Positions 1 to 9,353 of a stretch of 64,000 bases of DNA are shown one piece after another. Source of the stretch: Stenogyne calaminthoides (Eukaryota; Streptophyta; Magnoliopsida; Lamiales; Lamiaceae); the NCBI GenBank assembly GCA_037126765.1, contig JBBCBC010000027.1, positions 6,844,406 to 6,908,405 of the forward strand, in the 5' to 3' direction. Both the position numbers and the translations under genes were made by a program. The number at the start of each line of letters is the position of its first letter. Positions within the stretch are counted from its first letter, which is position 1. Below the pieces are notes generated by a model, which had not been told where the DNA came from, searched no databases, and saw only the letters and a list, made by a program, of their open reading frames with translations.

Positions 1-55
1 CCCCAGGGGCATAGTCGAATGGGAAGGTCTGTGGTGATGTGCTCTACTACAACTA

Positions 56-167
56 TGTTACTCGAGTACATCCCTTGATTTATATCCCTCATATAATTTT
101 AGTATTAGTTATTTTTATTAAAATATGATTATTTAAACCACAAGTGTCTGTTACTCGGGTACATCCC
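56..167. repeat. Short direct-repeat pair near left edge
   Basis: TGTTACTCGAGTACATCCC at 56-74 recurs with one change at 149-167, each followed by a TTGATTTAT-like or TCGATTTAT-like tail. It looks like a remnant of a dispersed repeat. No gene is visible in the first 5.1 kb. Confidence 0.5.
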
Positions 168-329
168 TCGATTTATAACTCAACCAATTAAAGGGACAAC
201 GGTACGAATGAGATAGTTTGTCGTCTCTCAATTGTCAAATGAATACTATTATTTAAAATTTTATTTGAATTGCAAGGTACAACTTGTGCATAGAATAATT
301 TACACTATTAAAAAAAAATTAACTTTTAG

Positions 330-556
330 ACAAAACTTGTGTGAACTCAGATTCACGGTGAACTCAATTTTTTTAGTATTACTGTTATATATAAAACCTA
401 TCATCGTTATGCATATAATTATTATTGTTATGCACAAAAACTTTCACTGTTTAAAAAATTCTTTATATTTTTAAGCAGTGAAATTTTTTATGCATAACAG
501 TGATAATTTTTACATATAACAGTGATAGAGTTCATATATAGACTTGGTTCACAAGA
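330..556. repeat. Foldback (MITE-like) element, copy 1
   Basis: The left arm (GTGAACTC, then ACTGTTATATATAAAA, then TTATGCACAAAAACTTTCACTG) is answered in reverse complement by CAGTGAAATTTTTTATGCATAAC, ACATATAACAGTGATAGAGTTCA and a closing GGTTCAC. This makes an imperfect hairpin of about 220 bp. A related copy lies at 2313-2545 and a weaker one near 44270-44440. No coding capacity is seen. The family is not recognised. Confidence 0.55.
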
Positions 557-894
557 TAGTTACTTTAAGTCTTATAAAAGACTCTTCTCATCCTAATATT
601 TGTGTTTTTAATTAGTATCAATTATTTTATTAAAATATAATTGTTGTAAACTGATTGCACCGTAAACTGTAAGTAACTAATTATATTTTAAGAGAAGTTT
701 TCATGATTTTTTTTAATGTTTAAAATAGTTCAATGAAAATTTACATTTTTTTTAGGGGTTACTTGTTTATGATGTGGAAAGCTACTTATAGAATTTCAAA
801 TCTTAATTTTTATGTATTTATTTGGATTTTACTGTTTTCAAATACAATTTTCAATTGCATTGTCAATTATATATTACACATTTTTTTTCATATT

Positions 895-1070
895 ATAAAG
901 TCTCATGTGCAATTGGTGCACGGATCTAAGATCTGTGCACTCGCCTCAACCTTACTCATGTATCCACAGAACATGTATAATATATTCAATAGGTAATTTT
1001 TTTTTTAAATGGGTCATTCAGTTGCATGAGTGTACGGTGCACTTGGGTGCACAAGAGACCCACTCTTTTT
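895..1070. repeat. GTGCAC-type dispersed repeat, diverged copy
   Basis: GTGCAATTGGTGCAC at the left and GTGCACTTGGGTGCAC followed by AAGAGACCCACTC at the right bracket AT-rich filler. The same end words recur at 3328-3525, 7028-7150, 11730-11838, 12540-12695 and 30536-30790. It looks like a small non-autonomous element. Confidence 0.45.
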
Positions 1071-1076
1071 TTATTA

Positions 1077-1391
1077 CTCTTCGTCTCATTCTTGTTTGAA
1101 CATTTGCCAAAAACGTCAGTCTCAAATTTAATTGAGTATTTTTATAAATAGCAATAAAATAACATTTTTGTGTTTATCTATATCCCTCAAACATCTTAAT
1201 ATTACATCATATACTAATATTTTCTCAAATTAAAGTCAATTTTATTTCTTTTAGTTTACACAGATGTCATTACATTACCATTTAACCCTCATTAAAAATA
1301 ATTTTATCCTTTTTAATAATAATAAATAATTTCTACATTGGAATTCGTGCAGATAGTAAATGTTCAAATAAGAATGGGACAAAGGAGGGAG
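1077..1391. mobile_element. Stowaway-like MITE
   Basis: The 315-bp element begins CTCTTCGTCTCATTCTTG and ends CAAAGGAGGGAG. The terminal inverted repeats stay similar for about 30 bp (both contain a TTTGAACATT core), and each end is flanked by the dinucleotide TA, the usual Stowaway (Tc1/mariner) target duplication. It has no open frame. Confidence 0.75.
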
Positions 1392-1635
1392 TATTATTTA
1401 CTCAACTTAACACTTTCTCTCCTCATTTTCAATTTTACATATTATCTCTCTTACTTTACATAATTTTCAATATACAATCAATTATTATCAAATAAGTACT
1501 TTTTAAAATTATACTCTATTAAGGGGTGTGTTGAAAAATTTATAAGCGATTATAATCACATATATAATTGTGTGTATAATTAGTTTGGAGTGTTTTGTTT
1601 TTCTTTTATTAGATTAAATAAGTTGTTAAAAGCTA

Positions 1636-1834
1636 CTCTCTCCGTCTCAACATTACTTGAACACTTGCTTTATTTGGACGTCCCAACATTACTTGAACAT
1701 TCCCAAAATAGAAACAAACATAGTATTAATACACTCACAACACCCTTATTTTATTTCACTCAAACCCACTAAAACTTACTTTACTTGATTTGCGTGTCAT
1801 TTTCAGTGTTTAAGTCCTCATGGGACGGAGGGAG
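1636..1834. mobile_element. Stowaway-like MITE
   Basis: The 199-bp element starts CTCTCTCCGTCTCAACATT and ends CATGGGACGGAGGGAG, with TA on both sides. The CTCCGTC/GACGGAG termini are typical of plant Stowaway MITEs. Inside, CAACATTACTTGAACA occurs twice (near 1650 and 1684), a small internal duplication. Confidence 0.8.
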
Positions 1835-2312
1835 TATAAGTTAAAAGCTTAAAACAAGGTGCTTTTGGTAGCTATTGAAACTTTTTTTTTTAATACTTTT
1901 ATCTTATTTTGCAAACAGTGTCAATTTTTCTTTAATTTTTTAACAAATACTATCAATTTTCACTATTAATAAATTTTCATAATTATTAAGTTTAATCAAT
2001 TTTTCAAATATATAATTTTTGAAAAATTTTAAACATATAAAAAATCTAAATACATACTTTATTCTATTAATAACCCGTAAAGGTTAAATGACTCGAAATT
2101 ATAAATTTGATTCAATCAGTCACAATCAAAATTATAAACTCCTAAGAATCCAAATCAGCAAAGTGTAGTTAACGTGGGGGTGATATGTAGGCTGCAGCTG
2201 GTTAGAAAATACGAGAATCCACCTAAAGCTTCATTATGTGTCCTTTTGTCCGCCACTCACAAGAGCACACGATGCACAACTTACGCTATTCTCAAATCAG
2301 GAATAGAATCAC

Positions 2313-2545
2313 AATCGATGATTCATGTATCTTTCTTTTTCATGTTTATATTTATTTACAAAAAAAAAAAAATTTGTATGAACCATATTCAAGATAAACT
2401 TTATTTTTTAATTATCACTGTTATATATAAAAATTATCACTATATAAAAAATAAATATTTTTTAAATATGGTAATTTTTATGCACAATATTAACAATTTT
2501 TGTGTATAAAAGTAATAAAGTTCATGTACATAAATGATTCACAGG
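2313..2545. repeat. Foldback (MITE-like) element, copy 2
   Basis: It shares TATCACTGTTATATATAAAA and TTTTTATGCACAA with the element at 330-556 and is bounded by GATTCATG and AATGATTCAC. Its arms are more diverged. The only open frame across it is AT-rich and has no recognisable domain. Confidence 0.45.
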
Positions 2546-2788
2546 AATGTTACTAGGGTTTTTCTACTGTTAGGAACGATTTTGTCCTTCATGACGTTAG
2601 CCGTTTAATAAAAGATTGTCACATCATTTAATTTCGTCATGTGTGATACTGTTTCGCCATAAGACTAAATAATTAATATTTTTAATAAAAATGATAAAAT
2701 TACTGAAATATCCTTATAATATTTTTTTTAATAAAAAAATACAATATTCATAAATTTAAATTTTTTTAATCCACACGATCCCGAACTC

Positions 2789-3155
2789 GGCCCATGCGCG
2801 ACCCTCCCCAACCCCTTCGCGACGCAGGTCGGGTTTGGGTCCGGGTCGGATCTGGGTCTTGGGTCGAGTCCGGGTCTTATTCAGTGTTTGGGTTGGGTCC
2901 ATGTCGGGTTTGGGTGCGGGTCCGGTGCAGGTCTGGGTCAGGATCCGGGTCTTGGCTCGAGTTCGGTACGGTTCGGGTCAGGGCCAAGGTCCGATTCGAG
3001 TCTGGGTCAGGTTGGGTCCGGTCCGGGTCTGAGTTCGAATCTTGATTCGGATCCGGGTCAGGGCGGATCCGATCAGGGTCAGGGGGTTCCGGGTCCGAGT
3101 CCAGTTAGAGTTCGGGTCCAGTTTTGAGTTTGGGTCCGGTCCGGATCTAGGATAA
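2789..3155. repeat. GGGTC-rich minisatellite
   Basis: About 365 bp on the + strand are a degenerate array of 5-7 bp units such as GGGTCC, GGGTCG, GGGTTT and GGATCC, sharply more GC-rich than the AT-rich flanks. All three + frames stay open and would encode Gly/Ser/Val/Arg repeats, as expected of a short-period repeat, so I do not call a gene. A short related patch lies at 43418-43480. Strong G/C strand asymmetry could favour R-loop or G-quadruplex formation; this is inference. Confidence 0.8.
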
Positions 3156-3327
3156 TTTCATCATTTTATAAATATTAATTTAATTTAGTCATTTCGTCAT
3201 TATTATTAATTGTAGTATATACATTGCAAACGCACTAGTGCAAAGTTCAATTGTTTAAAATTAAAATTATGTTGATTCAAAAAACTATTATCGAATTAAT
3301 TATTGTTAATGCTAAATCTTGAATACA

Positions 3328-3525
3328 CAGGTGCACCGTATCAAGTACTAATATATTTTAAAAACTATGCAATTTATTGTACTAAAATATGCAATTTACA
3401 CTTAACTGTGCAACTATTAATATAGAAAACAAATTGTACGTTTTAGTATAAATAAATTGTATTGTTCTAAAATACATTATAAAATATAGGTGTAGCTGGT
3501 GCACATGAGACTCACTCATTGTTAA
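3328..3525. repeat. GTGCAC-type dispersed repeat, diverged copy
   Basis: It begins AGGTGCACCGTATCAAG and ends AGCTGGTGCACATGAGACTC, with AT-rich filler holding ATGCAATTTA-like words. The ends match other members of the family, but the CAACTAATAC core is decayed. Confidence 0.4.
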
Positions 3526-4211
3526 TTTATTCGCATGATTACTTTCTTGTCCTCAATTAATTTTAACTTCTACTCACGGTATAATGACGTTATATTTCCC
3601 TCTAGCAATTTGATCGGCTATTCAATTTTCTAAAAAAATATGCTTATATTTATTTGGTCTTGTGTGAAATCGTCCAACGAATTGTATCTCGTGAGACGGG
3701 TTTATATTTACCTCACATTGTCAAATCCAAACCAAAACCAACCTATCTTTTTTGTCTTAATAACTCGCACAAGTCTATATTTTTAATATTAAATCTTCAA
3801 TAATTATAACATTACTTACTCAAGTTAAATGAGATTTAAATTCAAGTTAGATGTTCTCTGGTAATATTTATCTTCAAGTTTACAATATCAAACATGTCAT
3901 CAATATATTCCAATTACTTGAGATATTTGGATAAAATAACAACGAATCACAAAATGAAGCTACTCCATCTAAAACTAAAAGTAAGAAATAACAAGGGGCA
4001 AAAGCTCTAAGCTATAAAGTGGAGGGAAAAAAAAAATTTCTGCAAGATAAAACGCAATTTTTTATGACTCTTCGTGATAAAAGTGTAATTTTTTTTTCAA
4101 ATAAAGTGCAATTTTTTTTTGTTTTAAAAGTCACAAAAAATGTGATTTTGCATTTTGTAATCACTACTTCTCTATTTTTTGACCTTTAATCATTAATTCA
4201 AACAACAATTA

Positions 4212-4759
4212 CTCCATCTCTACCAAATTTATTCTCACTTTCCTTATTTATTTATCCACCAAATCTATTCTCATACCTTTTATAAAAATATACATTTTAT
4301 CTTTATCCTTCAACCATCACTTAATTACTTTAATTGTCATTGTACTTACTCACAATTCACAAATAATCACTTTATTTATAAGTGGATCCCATAATATTCT
4401 ATAATACTTATACTTTATTTACATTTTTCTTAAGACAACGTATGCTGTGAAACTTGTTCACCGTAAAATTGGTTTATTTTTACACTTCAGTTATCACTAT
4501 TACACTCTTTAGTAATAAATGTCACACTCTTCAGTTATCACGACCATACTCTTTGTTGTAATATTTATCACACCCTTCATTTTTATGAGTAATACTCTTT
4601 ATAGTAAAAAGTCACACTCTTCAGTTATATAAGTCACACTCTTTAGTAATATAAGTCACACTTCTAAACTAGTTTCACCGTAAAACTTGTTCACCCTATA
4701 CTTTGTCTTTTCTTAAATATTGTGTCCAAAAAAATGAGAATAAATTTGGTGAATGGATG
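4212..4759. mobile_element. MITE with long inverted ends and a nested repeat
   Basis: The left end, CTCCATCTCTACCAAATTTA, and the right end (GAATAAATTTGGTGAATGGATG) are imperfect inverted repeats of about 30 bp with TA at both outer borders, as in Stowaway elements. The unusual length is explained by the GTCACACTC-type repeat at about 4440-4712 sitting inside it. Confidence 0.55.
4440..4712. repeat. GTCACACTC-type dispersed repeat, copy 1
   Basis: Bounded by GAAACTTGTTCACCGTAAAA-like words in opposite orientations (CACCGTAAAATTGG at the left, GTTTCACCGTAAAACTTG at the right). The interior repeats AAGTCACACTCTTCAGTTAT-like units four to five times. Full-length relatives lie at 18574-18835 (same orientation) and 49040-49300 (opposite orientation). 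No coding potential; probably a non-autonomous DNA element. Confidence 0.65.
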
Positions 4760-5171
4760 TAATATATTTATACTCCATATTTTATTCTCATTCTATGAGG
4801 GATCCGTGAGTTTTCTCCTTCCATTATTTTTTAACAATTTTGACGATTGAGCTATACCCCCAAATACTACCATAGGTTGTATTGTCATTTTTTTCTTTTT
4901 ATTTTTATTACGGTCATGTTTGATTTGCACAATTGATCAGAATAGATTGTTATTAGCATTTTAATCTCATGTAATCAATTGTTTGGTTTGTGGGATAGGC
5001 TGTAATACATTTTCAGTGTACAAAAATGTGCTCATAATTAAATATTTTCTAAATTCAAATTTCAGATTTGATTGTTTAAATAAAAAAGTTAAATTTCAAA
5101 TTCACATAATTACGCGGTGTTCATTATTGAGAAAACGTGAGACTCTTCTTACATACCTCCAAGTCCAACCT

Positions 5172-5182
5172 TCTATATATAT
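5172..5182 (+). promoter_or_regulatory. Possible TATA box of the EULS3 gene
   Basis: CTATATATATC lies 46 bp before the start codon. A start site 25-30 bp downstream would leave a 5' leader of only about 20 nt, which is short, so the true promoter could lie further upstream. Confidence 0.35.
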
Positions 5183-5227
5183 CGCCGAGACTACGTAGTT
5201 AACTGTGATTACTTCATCGAGTTGCAG

Positions 5228-7623
5228 ATGGATTATCCACACGGCCACCGCCATCACTCCCACCACCGTCCTGACCTGAGAGACGAGGAAGACGAGTTTC
5301 CGCCGCCAGGAAGACCTCACGCGCCGCCCAATTACGGCTTCAATGAACCTCCCCCGCCGCAAGTGTACCATACCTCCCACTCCGGCCCCAGTCCAGACAC
5401 GTACCACGCGCCGCCCCCACCTAACATCCCTAATTACGGCCCTCCACCACCAACCGTCCATAATTACGGTCCACCACCACGAAACCCTAATCACCACCCC
5501 CAATTTCCGCCGATCGTCGATCACCGCCCCCATAACCCCCAATTTCCGCCGATTGTTGATCATCGCCCCCATAATCCCCAATTTCCGCCAGCCGTTGATC
5601 ACCGCCCCCAAAATCCCCAATTTCCGTCGACTGTTGATCACCACCAGTCCCAGAGCAAGCATAAGGAGGCGGAATGGGCGAAGAAACCCTCTGTTAGGAT
5701 GTACAGTAAGGCGGAAAGGGATTACTCTTTGACGATTCGCGATGGAAAAGTGATTCTCGCGCGATCCAATCCAGCTGACCCTCTACAGGTGGGATCAAAT
5801 ACTTTTGCTTCTTTCGCTACTTGTTAATTTAGTTGTTTAATTAATTAATTTATATTTTGGGGTTTTGATTCCGAGTTTCAGCATTGGGTGAAAGATGAAA
5901 AGTTCAGCATCAGGGTGAAGGATGAAGAGGGGTTCCCGAGTTTTGCTCTGGTTAATAAAGGCACTGGACAGGCCATGAAGCATGCTGTTGGCGCCACTCA
6001 ACCTGTATGTTCCTTCATCTTTATGGATCAATTTCTATAAATCAATTGTTTGATCTGTGGCCTCAAGATGGATATGATCGGGTGCTTAAATTGATCTGTT
6101 TATTGAATTTTAATATCTGAAATCATTTTCTTGAATTGTTTTCCAAAAAATCATGTACATGGGTTCTTCCATCTCTTTTTTTGATTGTTGGATTGTTAGC
6201 TTCTTGATGAAAATATTATGTGGGTGGAAATTGTAATTGGTGGATTATTTCTAGAAGGTTTACAGTTTCATTAAATTCAATCCTTAATTTAGATAATTTT
6301 CAAGTTTTTTCACAGAAAAATATGTTTATATAATGACAATTTTCATTTTTTATTAACCTTGGGCTCAACCTAATTACTCTCTCAAGTGTGTTTTAGCAGG
6401 ACTCTTGATTGTCACTCCTTTGGATCAGGAGCAAATTGCAAAGCTCCATTTTTTTTTGGTTAATTATCCTAAATCTCCATAGATAAGCTTTTGTTTCATG
6501 TTTAACCTATCTATAGGATCTTATATCTCTGTCAAAAATATCCATTAATCGATATCGTTCCTTCCAAATCATGACAGGTCCAGTTGATCCCTTACAATCC
6601 TGATATTCTTGATGAATCCATTTTGTGGACTGAAAGCAAAGACTTGGGTGATGGTTACAGAACAATAAGGATGGTCAACAACATTCGTCTAAATGTGGAT
6701 GCTTTCAATGGTGATAAAAATCATGGCGGCGTCCATGATGGCACTTCGATCGTCCTTTGGGAGTGGAAAAAGGGAGAGAATCAGCGCTGGAAGATCGTCC
6801 CACACTGTAAGTCACTTCTTTTTAAATTTTTCAAGAAATTAATTCTGTTTGCCGAAACTTTGATCAACTATTTTGCTCAAGTAAATTGCAAAATTGGTCT
6901 CATGTCTATTGGGTGTGTTGGCGATTTTAGTCCCATACGAATCAATTTTCTCAATTAAGTCTCGTAACTTTTAAATGATGCAATTTTTGTCTTGTATTGA
7001 CATTTTTTTCTTTTAACAAAGTCTTGTATGCACCAGGTGCACCGTGCAACTCAAGTTCATTTTTAAACAGTATTAGTTGTTTTTACTAAAATGTATTAGT
7101 TGTGTATAGTTGCACAGTACAAATGATATACAAGAGATTTACTCTTTTATTTTAGAATGATAATCAATTTGTGATTTTTTTTAATTGAAATTTATATGTT
7201 GGGGGTCATTATTTATTCCACATTGAATCCACAAGAAATTGTTATGAGTACTTATGTGGGAGTCAATATTCCGCTCTTGAGCTAGCTTTTGGGTGGAGTT
7301 GGAGCTTCCATGCTTGAGTTCCTAACAGGGTCTCATTTTGCCAATGCAGTTTAATGCAAGTCGTTAGTCCGGTCGCTACAATGTGTGACACACGACAAAA
7401 ATCCTGCAACCTTGTCAATATAGGACTAAAACTGCACAATTTTTAAAGCTATATGACTTAATTGAGAAAAATAATTCGTATGCAACTAAATTCTCCATCA
7501 CTCAATAGATACAGGATCAATTTTGCAATTTACTCGATTTTATTCCATGCACGTGTATTTCATTCACTTGGTTTCTCTAGTATCTCTAATTTCTTCTTGT
7601 TTTCTTGTATATCTAATCTAGGA
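5228..7623 (+). CDS. EULS3: EULS3-type ricin-B-like lectin (Euonymus lectin domain)
   Basis: Exons are 5228-5788, 5882-6004, 6578-6806 and 7622-7623, 304 codons plus stop. The start is ATG 5228; no upstream in-frame ATG is seen. Residues 1-152 are a His/Pro-rich, probably disordered tail with a 13-residue repeat (PQFPPIVDHRPHN and variants, 3.5 copies from about 5498 to 5642). Residues 153-304 are the EUL domain, ending in a QRWKIVPH segment that carries the ricin-B QxW signature. These nucleocytoplasmic plant lectins bind glycans and are tied to stress and ABA responses; there is no signal peptide and no toxin A-chain. The last coding exon supplies only GA of the TGA stop (CACT|GTAAGT to a pyrimidine-rich tract and CTAG|GA). 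I prefer that acceptor because the protein then ends where the family ends. The large last intron holds several repeats. The reading frame is fully intact. Confidence 0.9.
7028..7150 (-). repeat. CAACTAATAC/GTGCAC dispersed repeat copy
   Basis: Read on the minus strand it runs CAACTAATAC, TTTTAGTAAAAACAACTAA, ACTTGAGTTGCACGGTGCA and CTGGTGC. This matches in order the repeats inside pyrophosphatase introns 2 and 4. Confidence 0.65.
7200..7335. repeat. LTR-like fragment
   Basis: The words CCACATTGAATCCACAAGA, CTTGAGCTAGCTTTTGGG and TGGAGTTGG resemble a common segment of plant Copia-type LTRs. Only about 135 bp is recognisable and there are no LTR ends. Confidence 0.35.
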
Positions 7624-8226
7624 TTTTATCATCACCGTCCGTCTGTCGGATCTTTCTGTGGGTGTGTTTGCTGAAGATGATGAGAGATGTATCATTCTGT
7701 GGCTTGCTATTTTGAGTGTAAAATAATGTGCTTTTGCGCTTCAACTGCACTAGTGTGCTAGTTTACCTATTATTCTTGTGCATAATTTCAGCTACCAAAT
7801 TATGCCTCGACTGATAGGAACTGTTTTGTAATTGCACCTCTATAATTATTCTATCATGTTTGTTTTGATGTATAAGCTCGTGTTACAGACCAGATCCTGT
7901 TCCACATTTCACCATTTGAGTTTGACACATGTTCTTGATTTACGTGCACGGCGTTGAATGTTTATGCTTGTGTAAATGAATGATGATTGGATCTGAAATT
8001 GTAATTAGAAAAGCTATTTAGTATTGTTAAAATAGCAATTATTATACTACTAAGTGTAGCATGCCTGAATCTAACTGGGGTTCGCGGTGTTAATACACTT
8101 CTTGTTGAATGTGTTTTTTTTTTTTTTGTATCAATGAATGATGATTTGAAATGAATATATTATTATTAGAAAAGCTAGTAAGTATTATTTTAATAGCAAA
8201 TATTATATGACTATGTTTAAATCACT

Positions 8227-8662
8227 GTTTTCAAAACCGGGTTGAACTGGCCGGTTCAACCGGGAACCGGCCAGTAACCCGATTAAAAAACACTATATAA
8301 CCGGATTTCAGGTTGAACAGGGTTGAATCGGTCAAAACCCGGTTCAACCGGAAATAACCGGGTTTTTTTTAAAAAAAATTAAATTATTAATTTATATTAA
8401 ATATTTAAAATTTTAAATTTATATTCCTCTCACATTTTTCTCCAACACTTTCGATGTGGGATAAATGTATGAGGTGGGACAAAATTTATAAAATATGATA
8501 TGAAAAGTTATAAAATATATATTTAAATTTTTGTAGGTGTATACTTATTTTGTTTTTTAACTAAACATAGAAAACAGTTGAACCGCCGGTTGAACCGGTC
8601 CGACCGGTTGAACCGCTGACCGGTGGTCTGTCCAGTTCGATCACCGGTTCGGTTATGAAAAC
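8227..8662. mobile_element. CCGGTTCAACCGG-rich MITE
   Basis: GTTTTCAAAACCGG at the left and CCGGTTCGGTTATGAAAAC at the right are imperfect terminal inverted repeats of a 436-bp element. Each arm is packed with palindromic CCGGTTCAACCGG-type words (at least eight), while the centre is AT-rich. This layout is common among plant hAT-type MITEs. I cannot define a target duplication. Confidence 0.6.
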
Positions 8663-8699
8663 ATTTCATGAGACCATCTCTTGGTGAGACGGGTGCATA

Positions 8700-9353
8700 A
8701 ATTGAACATTGATGCTTCAACAATTTGAAAAGAGAGAGTGTAATTTGTGCTTAGATTATATCCCGTCTCATATAAGTTTTTGTTATTTAATAAATATAAA
8801 AGCACCATGCTGATTCTTCGAAAATTTCGTTTCCCTCTCGATTTCTCCTTTTTCTTGTTTCACTTCACTAAAAATTGAAAACGTATTTCGTTTCCAAATT
8901 TTCATTTTTTAAAAAAGAATTATGCAAGTATTAGGTCAAATTTCAATATAAGTACGCATTTTTAGAAACAATTATATAAAGTCTTGAGCTAAACTACTCT
9001 ATTAAAGATTCGAAATCTCCCAAGCTAGAATTTACTGCATTTCCCATCGACTCAATCTCGAATCCAATAAAATCAGGCTCAACCAAATCTAATTTCGAGC
9101 TTCAATAATAGAATTAAGTTACAACTCTACAACTCAATGCTATTCGACTCGATTCGCTACCAACCCTAACAAAGGGAGAAACAAAATTTAGCCAAAGGAA
9201 ACAGAAAAGGGTGCAAATTAACATTTACAAAATTCAGAACAATACCGTTCAAAAAAAAAAAACGTATATTAATTGGATTAGGGCAAAATTTCACTAGATA
9301 TAATAAACATAATAAACATGAGAGGGATAAGAATTCAAAGAAGATGATGGTGT
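8700..9353. other. Convergent intergenic space between EULS3 and pyrophosphatase
   Basis: About 650 bp of AT-rich DNA lies between the ends of the two convergent genes. The 3' UTR of the minus-strand pyrophosphatase should occupy its right part. I see no gene and no repeat that I recognise. Confidence 0.5.

Larger units (their letters stand above)
6881..7533. mobile_element. MITE with ~85-bp inverted ends in EULS3 intron 3
   Basis: GTAAATTGCAAAATTG at the left is matched by CAATTTTGCAATTTAC at the right, and similarity continues inward through CATACGAAT and TTTTCTCAATTAAGTC on each arm. Long inverted ends suggest a Mutator-like non-autonomous element, but I see no clean 9-bp target duplication. 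It carries a GTGCAC-family repeat (7028-7150) and an LTR-like scrap (7200-7335), so it is old or composite. Confidence 0.6.

Noticed and set aside
2794..3127. Overlapping + strand frames encoding Gly/Ser/Val/Arg-rich repeats
   Set aside because: All three frames are open because the DNA is a 5-7-bp repeat without stops; no start context, splice signals or known protein.
5102..5662. 186-residue minus-strand open frame opposite EULS3 exon 1
   Set aside because: It mirrors the Pro/His-rich repeat on the + strand; the + strand gene is clear and the minus frame has no domain.
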